A stretch of 9,753 nucleotides of DNA from Syntrophomonas sp. Its GTDB lineage: Bacteria; Bacillota; Syntrophomonadia; Syntrophomonadales; Syntrophomonadaceae. Where the stretch lies: NCBI GenBank assembly GCA_028709355.1, contig JAQVXF010000028.1, positions 1 through 9,753 of the forward strand. Direction: 5' to 3'. Of the stretch, positions 1-5,914 are shown piece by piece (position 1 is the first letter of the stretch; each line of letters starts with the position of its first letter). Below the pieces are notes generated by a model, which made no database searches, was not told the origin of the DNA, and saw only the letters and a list, made by a program, of their open reading frames with translations. Position numbers and translations under genes: made by a program.

Positions 1-2
1 AG

Positions 3-755
3 CTGGCCCAGGGGCCGGTACAGATAACCAGGATAGACCAGGTGCGCGAGGCCGATATCACCGCCAACCTGTTGAATCGCGACCTCAAGAGCGTGATCGA
101 TGATGTCCAGGCGGGGGTCAAGAACATCGAATTACCGGTCGGATATACCGTCGAATACACCGGTGCCAATGAGGATATGATGGAGAGCTTCTCCAGCCTG
201 GCGATGGCCTTGTTGCTGGCCTTGATCCTGGTCTATGCAGTCATGGCGGTCCAATACGAATCATTCTTCAATCCTTTCATAATCATGTTCTCGATTCCTA
301 CCGCTTTCATTGGTATCGTACTGGGCCTGGTCATCACCGGTCGCACTTTCAACGTGCCGGCTTTCATCGGTATCATCATGCTGGTGGGCATCGTGGTCTC
401 CAATGCCATCGTATTGGTGGACTACCTGGAACGGCTGCGCCAGAGGGGTATGGAGCGGCAGGCGGCCATAATCGAAGCCGGGCGGGTGCGCCTGCGTCCG
501 ATCTTGATGACCGCTTTCGCCACTGTCATGGCCATGTTCCCGTTGGCTCTGGGCCTGGGTGAAGGAGGGGAGATGGCCGCCCCGATGGCCACGGTGGTCA
601 TCGGCGGCCTGCTGATTTCCACCTTGATTACCCTATTTCTGGTACCGGTGGTATACAGCATATTCGACGACTGGAAGGAATCCGCCCGCCGGCGCCTCCG
701 TGGGCGCACTGATGTTGCTCCGGAAACCGGGATCATGGATCGGGAGGAACAATAA
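3..755 (+). CDS. RND-type multidrug efflux permease, C-terminal fragment (AcrB/HAE1-like)
   Basis: Partial inner-membrane proton-driven exporter of the RND superfamily. The reading frame is open from base 3 to the TAA stop; its first 13 codons precede the only internal GTG, so the gene enters from outside. The visible 250 residues begin in the second periplasmic loop and hold five hydrophobic spans at about 66-85, 91-112, 119-141, 163-185 and 194-220, matching TM8-TM12 of AcrB-type pumps. The family signature RLRPILMT (nt 486-509) precedes TM11 and keeps the Arg and Thr equivalent to AcrB R971 and T978. The position equivalent to the proton-relay Lys940 reads Ser (VVSNAIVLVDY, Ser codon 399-401). 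The TM4 aspartates lie outside the window. The C-terminal tail is short and charged. The stop overlaps the next ATG by one base, so the permease and regulator are translationally coupled. Substrate cannot be inferred. Confidence 0.93.
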   Translation: MAQGPVQITRIDQVREADITANLLNRDLKSVIDDVQAGVKNIELPVGYTVEYTGANEDMMESFSSLAMALLLALILVYAVMAVQYESFFNPFIIMFSIPTAFIGIVLGLVITGRTFNVPAFIGIIMLVGIVVSNAIVLVDYLERLRQRGMERQAAIIEAGRVRLRPILMTAFATVMAMFPLALGLGEGGEMAAPMATVVIGGLLISTLITLFLVPVVYSIFDDWKESARRRLRGRTDVAPETGIMDREEQ

Positions 756-1366
756 TGGCAACCGGGAACATGCGGGAGAGTAAGCGGGAATTGATCATGG
801 CCGCAGCCATACAGGTCTTCTCGCATAAAGGGTATCACCAATCCAAGATGGAAGAGATAGCCGTAGAAGCTGGTATTGGCAAGGGAACCATATACGAATA
901 TTTCCCCAGCAAGCTGCAGCTGCTGCAAGAGATAATGGAACAGAGCTTCCACCTGTATGACCATTGTTTTGGGATGGGGATCAGCCCGGCATTTTCCCTG
1001 GAGGAAAGGATCAAAGTCCTGGTGCAGGGACATCTCCAATTCTGCCAGGATAACAAAGACCTTACCCGGATCATCTTCCTGGACACAGATGTAATCGATG
1101 AGGAATTACGCAAATGGGCCTGGCAGAAACGGGTGGAGAAAGAGCAGCGTCTCCAGCAGTTTTTCGAGACTGCCATTAAGCGCGGGGAGATGAAACCGGT
1201 GGACACCCGTTTGCTGACGGTGATGGTGGGGGGCATCCTGATGTCCTTCTGGGCCCCGATCGTGGTGGGGAACTGGCAGATTCAAGCCGAATCAGCAGCA
1301 CAACAGATAACTGACATCCTGATGAGGGGAATAGGGTTGGATGACGAGCCGCATCAGCAAGCCTGA
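755..1366 (+). CDS. TetR/AcrR-family transcriptional regulator
   Basis: A 203-residue one-component repressor. The N-terminal TetR DNA-binding domain spans about residues 10-56, with the helix-turn-helix at 32-51 (EEIAVEAGIGKGTIYEYF) followed by the family hallmark YEYFPSK (47-53). The rest is a helical ligand-binding and dimerisation domain with no family-wide sequence signature, so the inducer is unknown. The ATG at 755 is preferred because GGGAGGAA (742-749) lies six bases upstream; Met6 lacks so good a site. The start overlaps the permease stop (TAATG), so the regulator is the last gene of the efflux operon rather than being divergently transcribed as tetR and acrR are. The likely role is autoregulation of that operon, an inference from position. 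No operator could be identified because the operon promoter is outside the window. Confidence 0.93.
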   Translation: MATGNMRESKRELIMAAAIQVFSHKGYHQSKMEEIAVEAGIGKGTIYEYFPSKLQLLQEIMEQSFHLYDHCFGMGISPAFSLEERIKVLVQGHLQFCQDNKDLTRIIFLDTDVIDEELRKWAWQKRVEKEQRLQQFFETAIKRGEMKPVDTRLLTVMVGGILMSFWAPIVVGNWQIQAESAAQQITDILMRGIGLDDEPHQQA

Positions 1367-1404
1367 GCCGGGACGAGCGGTCGCTTGCCGAGGGTAGCTT
1401 CCCT

Positions 1405-1433
1405 TTGACTTAAATTCAGCGATATATTACTAT
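1405..1433 (+). promoter_or_regulatory. Sigma-A/sigma-70-type promoter for wecB operon
   Basis: The -35 box TTGACT (1405-1410, five of six consensus) is separated by exactly 17 bases from the -10 box TACTAT (1428-1433, four of six). This predicts transcription start near 1440 and a leader of about 53 bases before the wecB ATG. It lies in the 126-base gap after the TetR gene, where no convincing terminator is visible, so some read-through from the efflux operon is possible. Confidence 0.6.
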
Positions 1434-1444
1434 GGTCCTAACGC

Positions 1445-1460
1445 ACCCGGGATTCCGGGT
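1445..1460 (+). promoter_or_regulatory. Short hairpin in the wecB leader
   Basis: ACCCGG (1445-1450), loop GATT, CCGGGT (1455-1460) form a perfect six-bp inverted repeat just downstream of the predicted start of transcription. A run of six T follows at 1475-1480, but 14 bases separate it from the stem, too far for a standard intrinsic terminator. It could stabilise the 5' end of the mRNA or be a protein-binding palindrome. Function is not shown. Confidence 0.4.
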
Positions 1461-1492
1461 ACATTGGGACTTAATTTTTTGGGGGATTATCG

Positions 1493-2632
1493 ATGCATTT
1501 GGGAAAAGTGATGGTCGTCTTCGGCACCCGGCCGGAGGCCATCAAGATGGCTCCAGTTATCAAGGAACTGAAGAAGGTAGCGGACATTGAGACCCGGGTG
1601 GTGGTGACCGCCCAGCACCGGGAGATGCTGGACCAGGTGCTGCAGTTGTTCGGGATCGTGCCTGACTATGACCTGGACCTGATGAAGGAAAAACAGGATC
1701 TATATAGTATAACCACCGGTGTCCTGTCCGGGCTCAAGGATATCATGCAGAGCGAGCGGCCCGACCTGGTGCTGGTGCACGGGGACACCACCACCACCTT
1801 CGCTGCTGCCCTGGCCGCCTTCTATGAAAGGGTGCCGGTAGGCCACGTGGAAGCGGGCCTGCGGACCCGTAATAAATATTCCCCTTACCCGGAGGAGATG
1901 AACCGCAGCCTCACCGGCCGGTTGGCGGAGCTGCATTTTGCCCCCACCGATGTCTCCCGGGAGAACCTGCTGGCGGAGTCGGTAGCCTCTTTTAAGATCT
2001 GGGTGACCGGCAACACCGTCATCGATGCCCTGATGGAGACCGTCGCCGAGGGCTACCAGTTCGGGGAGGCCCTGGACAAGTTGAATTTCGAGCACCGCAT
2101 CATCTTGGTCACCACCCACCGCCGTGAAAACTGGGGTGACCACATGCGGGACATATATGCGGCCCTCTTGCAGCTGGCCGATGAATTTGAGGACGTGGAG
2201 ATCGTATTCCCGGTCCACCGTAACCCGACGGTCAAAGACCTGGCCGAGGAGATGCTGGGGGGGCGGGAGCGCATCCACTTGCTGGACCCCTTGGAATACC
2301 AGGCCTTCGCCAATCTAATGAATGCATCATATATCGTGATGACCGACTCAGGGGGCCTGCAGGAAGAGGCCCCGTCCCTGGGCAAACCGGTTTTGGTGCT
2401 GCGGGACACCACCGAACGGCCCGAGGCCATCCAGGCCGGTACGGTGCAGCTGGTGGGGACCGCCCAGGGCAAGGTCTATGAAGCAGCCCGGCGCCTGCTG
2501 GTCGACCGCGGGCTATACAACCAGATGGCCCACGCCGTCAACCCTTATGGGGACGGCCAAGCGTCGGTCCGGATCGTCAGGGTAATCAAGGATTTTTTAT
2601 ATGTGCGGATCGGGGCGGCCAACTATAAGTAA
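1493..2632 (+). CDS. wecB: UDP-N-acetylglucosamine 2-epimerase (non-hydrolysing)
   Basis: Cytoplasmic enzyme interconverting UDP-GlcNAc and UDP-ManNAc, the precursor of ManNAc-containing teichoic-acid linkage units, capsules or enterobacterial common antigen-like glycans. The 379 residues match the family's usual length, and the two Rossmann-like domains are intact. Motifs in order: GTRPEAIKMAP (11-21, catalytic Lys18), HGDTTT (96-101), HVEAGLRT (118-125, Glu120), PEEMNR (133-138, Glu134/Arg138), TGNTVIDAL (172-180), THRRENWG (208-215), VHRNP (241-245), TDSGGLQEEAP (284-294) and TERPE (307-311), the last two contacting UDP and the allosteric substrate. Hydrolysing relatives (NeuC type) diverge in these motifs. 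GGGGGATT (1481-1488) serves as ribosome-binding site. Only 32 bases separate it from the phosphohexomutase gene, implying one operon. The Bacillota orthologue is called mnaA. Confidence 0.97.
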   Translation: MHLGKVMVVFGTRPEAIKMAPVIKELKKVADIETRVVVTAQHREMLDQVLQLFGIVPDYDLDLMKEKQDLYSITTGVLSGLKDIMQSERPDLVLVHGDTTTTFAAALAAFYERVPVGHVEAGLRTRNKYSPYPEEMNRSLTGRLAELHFAPTDVSRENLLAESVASFKIWVTGNTVIDALMETVAEGYQFGEALDKLNFEHRIILVTTHRRENWGDHMRDIYAALLQLADEFEDVEIVFPVHRNPTVKDLAEEMLGGRERIHLLDPLEYQAFANLMNASYIVMTDSGGLQEEAPSLGKPVLVLRDTTERPEAIQAGTVQLVGTAQGKVYEAARRLLVDRGLYNQMAHAVNPYGDGQASVRIVRVIKDFLYVRIGAANYK

Positions 2633-2664
2633 ATGGGCCCTTATACCGCTACCAAGGAGGACTT

Positions 2665-4101
2665 ATGACCGAGATCAAGTTTGGCACCGATGGCTGGCGG
2701 GCCATAATCGCCAAGGACTTCACTTTCGCCAACATCCAGCTGGTCACCCAGGCCATCGCCAATTACGCCAAGAGCAATAACTTAAGCAAGAAGGGCATCG
2801 TGATCGGCTATGACAACCGGTTCCTGTCCGAACACTTCGCGGCCGAATGTGCCCGGGTGATAACCGGCAACGGCATCCGGGTGATGGCCACCGCCAAAGC
2901 GGTGCCTACTCCGCTTGCCGCCCATGCCATCAGGGTCTTCCAAGCCGGCGGGGCCATCATGATAACCGCCAGCCATAATCCCCCCGAATACAACGGCATC
3001 AAATTCATCCCCGAGTATGCGGGACCGGCTTTGCCCGAGGTGACCGATGCCATCGAGGAAGAGGTGCGCCGTATCCAGGGGGGGTGCCGGATCTATGAAC
3101 TGGACCTCAAGGAGGCCAAAGCGCTGGAGTTGTTCAAAGAGATCGACCTGGACCGCAACTATTTCGACCAAGTCCTGAAAGTGGTGCAGCCCGAGACCTT
3201 CCGGCAGCGGCCCCTCAAAATAGTAGTCGACCCCATGTATGGGTCCGGGGTGGGTTACCTGGACCGGCTGCTCCCCGAGCTGGGCTGCGAGGTGCGGGCC
3301 ATCAACAATTACCGGGACCCGTTGTTTGGGGGGGCCATACCGGAACCCACCGATGCGGGCCTGGCTGACCTGAAACGCTCGGTGGTCCATTATGGCTACG
3401 ACCTGGGTTTGGCCCTGGATGCGGACGGAGACCGCTTCGGGATAGTGGATGAGCAGGGGGATTTTGTCAACCCCAACTGCCTGGCTTACCTGCTGCTGGA
3501 ACACCTGCTGGCCACCCGTACCTTCCGGGGTCCGGTATGCCGGTCCTTGTCCACCACCCATAACCTGGACCGGATCGCCCAGCAAAACGGCCTGAGTGTA
3601 ATCGAGACCCGGGTGGGGTTCAAATACATCTCGGAGTGCCTGCGGGAAAAGGGCTGTATCCTGGGGGTGGAAGAAAGCGGCGGGCTCAGCATCTTCGGGC
3701 ATGTGCCGGAGAAAGACGGCATCCTGGTGGGTCTCTTGGCCGCCGAGATGATAGCCGCCACCGGCAAGACCTTTAGCCAGCTGAACCAGGAAGTGGTGGC
3801 CAAATACGGGTTGATGGAGACCAAGCGGCTGGATGTCAAAGTCACGGCGGCAGAACGGGAGCGGATCCTGCTGGAACTGAAGGACTACCAGCCCAAGTCC
3901 TTGGCGGGAGTGGCAGTCGACAAGTTCAATGCCACCGAAGGCAAGAAGATAATCCTGGAAGACGGCAGCTGGGTACTGGTGCGGCCTTCGGGGACCGAGC
4001 CGCTGGTACGGATCTATATTGAGGCGCCCAGCCAGGAGCGGATCAAAGCCCTGGGGCAAGAGGTCCTGAACAGCCTGTCGATCAAGATGGAGGCCAGATA
4101 G
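2665..4101 (+). CDS. Alpha-D-phosphohexomutase (phosphoglucomutase/phosphomannomutase family)
   Basis: Cytoplasmic enzyme moving phosphate between C1 and C6 of a hexose, linking glycolytic intermediates to sugar-nucleotide synthesis. At 478 residues it has the usual four-domain length. The N-terminal GTDGWR (7-12) is typical. The active-site phosphoserine loop TASHNP (101-106, Ser103) starts the catalytic cycle. The Mg2+ loop DADGDR (252-257), sugar-specificity loop EESGG (336-340) and phosphate-binding loop RPSGT (440-444) are all intact. The motifs do not settle whether glucose-, mannose- or glucosamine-phosphate is preferred. GlmM is less likely: its start and catalytic loop usually read differently (FGTDGVRG and ISASHN). 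AAGGAGG (2654-2660) sits four bases before the ATG. Pairing with wecB fits a joint role in surface-glycan precursor supply. Confidence 0.94.
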   Translation: MTEIKFGTDGWRAIIAKDFTFANIQLVTQAIANYAKSNNLSKKGIVIGYDNRFLSEHFAAECARVITGNGIRVMATAKAVPTPLAAHAIRVFQAGGAIMITASHNPPEYNGIKFIPEYAGPALPEVTDAIEEEVRRIQGGCRIYELDLKEAKALELFKEIDLDRNYFDQVLKVVQPETFRQRPLKIVVDPMYGSGVGYLDRLLPELGCEVRAINNYRDPLFGGAIPEPTDAGLADLKRSVVHYGYDLGLALDADGDRFGIVDEQGDFVNPNCLAYLLLEHLLATRTFRGPVCRSLSTTHNLDRIAQQNGLSVIETRVGFKYISECLREKGCILGVEESGGLSIFGHVPEKDGILVGLLAAEMIAATGKTFSQLNQEVVAKYGLMETKRLDVKVTAAERERILLELKDYQPKSLAGVAVDKFNATEGKKIILEDGSWVLVRPSGTEPLVRIYIEAPSQERIKALGQEVLNSLSIKMEAR

Positions 4102-4104
4102 CCA

Positions 4105-4124
4105 CCGGCGCTATTGATAGCCGG
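4105..4124 (+). repeat. Bulged hairpin immediately after the phosphohexomutase stop
   Basis: CCG (4105-4107) pairs with CGG (4122-4124). After a two-base bulge, GCTA (4110-4113) pairs with TAGC (4118-4121) around a TTGA loop. It starts three bases after the stop codon, as a 3'-end stabiliser or terminator stem would, but it is followed by CCAGCC and an A-run instead of a T-run. It is therefore not a standard intrinsic terminator for the + strand. Confidence 0.4.
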
Positions 4125-4166
4125 CCAGCCAAAAAACCGTAAAACTTCAAACTACTGACCGATCAG

Positions 4167-4206
4167 CCTCCTCCCCGCCTATCGTAAAGCGATGACCGGG
4201 AGGAGG
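4167..4206. repeat. Hairpin with a perfect 9-bp arm pair
   Basis: CCTCCTCCC (4167-4175) is the exact reverse complement of GGGAGGAGG (4198-4206). Inside the 22-base spacer, ATCG (4181-4184) can pair with CGAT (4190-4193) to extend the structure. No T-run follows on either strand, so it is not a conventional terminator. The 3' arm contains a GGAGG sequence that resembles a ribosome-binding site, but no start codon is suitably placed after it. Confidence 0.55.
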
Positions 4207-4275
4207 TTCGAATTTCAACCGGTACCGGCCCTATCAACGGGGGTCTTCCGAAACCACTGACAGGGTAATTGCTCT

Positions 4276-4370
4276 GTCATTCTGAGGAGCTAAAGGCGAC
4301 GCCGGATCCTTTCAGAATACTTATTTGGTCCTTTTTACTGTAGCCGGATGCTGTGCTGACTCAGCATGAC
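4276..4370. repeat. Putative interspersed repeat with imperfect terminal inverted repeats
   Basis: GTCATTCTGAG (4276-4286) and CTCAGCATGAC (4360-4370, reverse complement GTCATGCTGAG) match at 10 of 11 positions and bound a 95-bp segment. The left half carries a nested inverted repeat, ATTCTGA (4279-4285) and TCAGAAT (4312-4318). The right end carries TGCTGA-C-TCAGCA (4354-4366). CCGGAT occurs in both halves (4302-4307 and 4344-4349). GTCATTCTGAG-type termini are, from general knowledge, common in non-coding repeats of many environmental bacteria. It encodes no protein, so it would be a non-autonomous or REP/MITE-like element. Only one copy is visible here, so repeat status is inferred. Confidence 0.5.
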
Positions 4371-4371
4371 G

Positions 4372-4407
4372 AAATCCGCAACCATCCGCGGCCCTGCGGT
4401 TTGTTTT
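4372..4407 (+). terminator. Weak possible intrinsic terminator upstream of comFC
   Basis: CCGC (4386-4389), loop GGCCCT, GCGG (4396-4399) is followed by TTTGTTTT. Alternatively AAATCCGCA (4372-4380) pairs with TGCGGTTT (4395-4402) with one bulged T. Both use the same 3' arm and lead into an interrupted T-rich tract. It could end transcription from the wecB-phosphohexomutase unit, but the stem is short and the T-run is broken by G. Confidence 0.3.
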
Positions 4408-4516
4408 GTGATATCATGTCATTACGATATCGAGAGACCGGCTTCGGATTTTATTCAGGAGAGTCCGGGTCCTGTTCGATCGAAGATGCTTATTGGTCTG
4501 TCCATGAGGTGCTGCT

Positions 4517-5236
4517 ATGCTGGAACCGCTACTCGATGTGTTGTTCCCCCAGGGGACTTGCTGCATCTGCCGCCGGCCAGGGCGTTTCGGATGCCGGCAA
4601 CCATGGTGCCAGGAATGTCTTGACACCATGACTGAATTACAGAATTCCGGCCCCAATTGTGAGCGATGCGGGAAATATCTGCCGGAAGGCGCGACTATTT
4701 GCAGCGACTGCCAATCGCGGCCGCCGCTGTTTGACATCGCCCGTGCCGTAGGGCCGTATGAAGATCCTTTTCGCATTACCACCAAGGTACTGAAATTCAT
4801 GGGCCGCAAATACCTGGCTCCCCAGATGGGCAGGATGATGGCCAGCAAGGTACAGAGCGAACCGCGCTTCGGCAGGATCGATCTGATCGTGCCGGTACCC
4901 ATATCCAAGAACAGCCTGCAGGTGCGGGGATTCAACCAGACTGAACTGCTGGCTCGCTATATCGGAAAAGCACTGGTGGTTAAAACCGCCTGCGGGCTGT
5001 TGGTAAGGACCCGGGAGACGCCCCATCAAACCGAACTGACCAAGGAGGAACGGGAAAGAAATCTGGCCTGTGTGTTCCAGGTTGCGGATCCCAGTAAGGT
5101 AAAAGACCTGAGTATCCTGTTGGTGGATGACGTTTATACTACCGGGGCAACCAGCCGCGAGTGCACTAGGGCTTTGCTGGAAGCAGGGGCAGATCGGGTC
5201 TGCGTGATCACCTGGGCCACTGGCCGGGGCTTCTGA
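4517..5236 (+). CDS. comFC: ComF-family phosphoribosyltransferase-like protein (ComFC)
   Basis: A 239-residue ComF/GntX-type protein, in Bacillota tied to DNA uptake during natural transformation through interplay with the ComFA helicase. No enzymatic reaction is established for the family. The N-terminal zinc-finger region holds cysteines at 15, 16, 18, 31, 34, 48, 51, 62 and 65, arranged largely as CxxC pairs. The C-terminal type-I phosphoribosyltransferase fold shows PVP near 126-128, RGFNQTELLAR (137-147) and the PRPP-binding loop VDDVYTTGAT (203-212). Length is normal. The ATG at 4517 follows GAGGTG (4506-4511) with five bases between. No comFA is adjacent within the window, so competence is not implied; comFC-like genes are widespread in non-competent bacteria. 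Its place ahead of hpf-secA-prfB matches the Bacillota order. Confidence 0.93.
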   Translation: MLEPLLDVLFPQGTCCICRRPGRFGCRQPWCQECLDTMTELQNSGPNCERCGKYLPEGATICSDCQSRPPLFDIARAVGPYEDPFRITTKVLKFMGRKYLAPQMGRMMASKVQSEPRFGRIDLIVPVPISKNSLQVRGFNQTELLARYIGKALVVKTACGLLVRTRETPHQTELTKEERERNLACVFQVADPSKVKDLSILLVDDVYTTGATSRECTRALLEAGADRVCVITWATGRGF

Positions 5237-5311
5237 TATCACCCCGCAGGCTCTAAATCCCATATCTGTTTCCGGGTAAACCAGTCCCGGCTGAATCGCC
5301 TTTGTCTCTCC

Positions 5312-5331
5312 TCGGCCGGCCGACCAGCCGG
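5312..5331. repeat. GC-rich palindrome downstream of comFC
   Basis: TCGGCCGGCCGA (5312-5323) is a perfect 12-bp palindrome. Overlapping it, CCGGC (5316-5320) and GCCGG (5327-5331) can form a hairpin with a six-base loop. An A-rich tract follows instead of T residues, so there is no standard terminator. It lies about 25 bases upstream of the -35 box of the next promoter and could equally be a regulator site or a transcript-end structure. Confidence 0.35.
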
Positions 5332-5356
5332 TAAGGAAAAAAGCGCGGGACCTGCC

Positions 5357-5385
5357 TTGCCATTAGCTGGCTTTACGATTATAAT
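5357..5385 (+). promoter_or_regulatory. Strong sigma-A-type promoter for the zinc-ribbon gene
   Basis: TTGCCA (5357-5362, five of six consensus) and a perfect TATAAT (5380-5385) are separated by exactly 17 bases. Transcription would begin near 5392, giving a leader of about 70 bases before the ATG at 5463. This is the best promoter in the window and suggests the small zinc-ribbon protein is transcribed independently of comFC and well expressed. Confidence 0.75.
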
Positions 5386-5425
5386 TACTTGTACAGTCGG
5401 GGAGTCGGGGTATATTTTTGCAGGT

Positions 5426-5459
5426 CTCGACAATTTTTCGAAAAAGCGAGGGATTTTTT
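5426..5459 (+). promoter_or_regulatory. Leader hairpin overlapping the ribosome-binding site (attenuator-like)
   Basis: CTCG (5426-5429) pairs with CGAG (5447-5450) around the 12-bp palindrome TTTTTCGAAAAA (5434-5445). The CGAG arm includes part of the predicted ribosome-binding site GAGGGA (5448-5453), and TTTTTT follows at 5454-5459. The arrangement could block ribosome access or act as a weak terminator within the leader. The stem is short and A/U-rich, so stability at growth temperature is uncertain. Function is inferred. Confidence 0.4.
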
Positions 5460-5462
5460 CAC

Positions 5463-5750
5463 ATGTTCGAAGACAAAGTATTGGTATGTCAGGATTGCAA
5501 CCAAGAGTTCGTATTCACCGTTGGTGAACAGGAATTCTACCAGGAGAAGGGTTTCGAGAATGAACCCAAGCGCTGCCGGGAATGCAGGCAGAACAGACGC
5601 AACAGCAGCGGAACCAGAGCACCCCGAGAGATGTTCAGCGCAATTTGTGCCGAATGTGGAGCTGACACCGAAGTACCCTTCAAGCCAGTTGAAGGCCGCC
5701 CGGTATACTGCCTGGAATGCTTCCAGAGGCAAAAACAGGCATCACTATAA
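5463..5750 (+). CDS. Small zinc-ribbon protein with four CxxC motifs
   Basis: A 95-residue cytoplasmic protein with four CxxC knuckles: Cys9/12, Cys38/41, Cys62/65 and Cys83/86, enough for two zinc ribbons. The first half has the hallmark spacer EFYQEKGFENEPKRCREC (24-41), typical of a conserved but uncharacterised 'probable zinc-binding domain' family. The second ribbon (62-86, with PFKPVEGRPVYC) resembles the CxxC-x17-CxxC domains found next to it in clostridial relatives. The arginine-rich linker (39-56) could bind nucleic acid, which is speculative. I chose ATG 5463 over an in-frame TTG at 5418, because GAGGGA (5448-5453) lies nine bases upstream and family members start M-F-x-D. It has its own promoter and terminator, so it is a single-gene unit between comFC and hpf. 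Function is unknown. Confidence 0.88.
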   Translation: MFEDKVLVCQDCNQEFVFTVGEQEFYQEKGFENEPKRCRECRQNRRNSSGTRAPREMFSAICAECGADTEVPFKPVEGRPVYCLECFQRQKQASL

Positions 5751-5759
5751 AAGCCTATC

Positions 5760-5788
5760 GCCGGGCTTAGTGCCCGGCTTTATTTTTT
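5760..5788 (+). terminator. Strong intrinsic terminator after the zinc-ribbon gene
   Basis: GCCGGGC (5760-5766), loop TTAGT, GCCCGGC (5772-5778) is a perfect seven-bp GC-rich stem followed directly by a T-rich tract containing TTTATTTTTT. It begins ten bases after the stop codon. It closes the zinc-ribbon transcript and separates it from hpf. Confidence 0.9.
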
Positions 5789-5856
5789 CTGCTTCGTTCC
5801 ACCAGACTTGGGCCCATCAGAGATGAGCAAGCCAAGGTGTGGGGGGTGAAATTGGG

Positions 5857-5885
5857 TTCAGTATTTCCCGTAAAATCGGTATAAT
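5857..5885 (+). promoter_or_regulatory. Promoter for hpf (perfect -10, weak -35)
   Basis: A perfect TATAAT (5880-5885) lies about 29 bases before the hpf ATG. At 17-base spacing the -35 position reads TTCAGT (5857-5862), only three of six consensus. The combination suggests either an activator-assisted housekeeping promoter or an alternative sigma factor. In Bacillus subtilis hpf is known to be under sigma-B and sigma-H control, but a clear match to either consensus is not visible here. Confidence 0.5.
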
Positions 5886-5914
5886 AAGATTACAGCAAGG
5901 AAAGGGGTGGTTGT

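Larger units (their letters stand above)
4102..4516. other. 415-base gene-free interval with clustered inverted repeats
   Basis: No supportable gene lies here; short open frames at 4353-4631 merely overlap the comFC start in other frames. The interval contains, in order: a bulged hairpin directly after the phosphohexomutase stop (4105-4124), a hairpin with a perfect nine-bp stem (4167-4206), the 10-bp palindrome CCGGTACCGG (4219-4228), a six-bp inverted repeat TGACAG/CTGTCA (4258-4279), a repeat-like element (4276-4370), a weak terminator-like structure (4372-4407) and a direct repeat of GATATC (4410-4415 and 4426-4431). The comFC promoter is not clear. TTGTTT (4401-4406) and TACGAT (4423-4428), 16 bases apart, are a weak possibility. 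Confidence 0.7.

Noticed and set aside
1391..1404. AGGG-TAGCTT-CCCT as a terminator for the TetR gene
   Set aside because: The stem is only four bp, no T-run follows, and the 3' arm abuts the -35 box of the next promoter.
2782..4059. Long open frame on the minus strand (425 codons) opposite the phosphohexomutase
   Set aside because: It is a shadow of the G+C-biased codon use of the + strand gene; the translation is low-complexity and lacks family motifs, while the + strand frame has all active-site loops.
4203..4228. GGTTCGAATTTC-like stretch resembling a tRNA T-loop
   Set aside because: The bases around TTCGAAT do not form the five-bp T-stem, and no acceptor, D or anticodon arms can be found at the right distances.
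4353..4631. 92-codon + strand frame overlapping the comFC start
   Set aside because: It overlaps the conserved zinc-finger region of comFC in another frame, and its product shows no known features.
5239..5433. Minus-strand 64-codon frame in the comFC to zinc-ribbon gap
   Set aside because: It covers the strong + strand promoter and GC-rich palindrome, has no recognisable motif, and its composition looks like that of random sequence.
5418..5462. Upstream TTG start adding 15 residues to the zinc-ribbon protein
   Set aside because: The extension lies in the leader hairpin, lacks a ribosome-binding site and is not typical of the family, which starts at the M-F-x-D equivalent of 5463.
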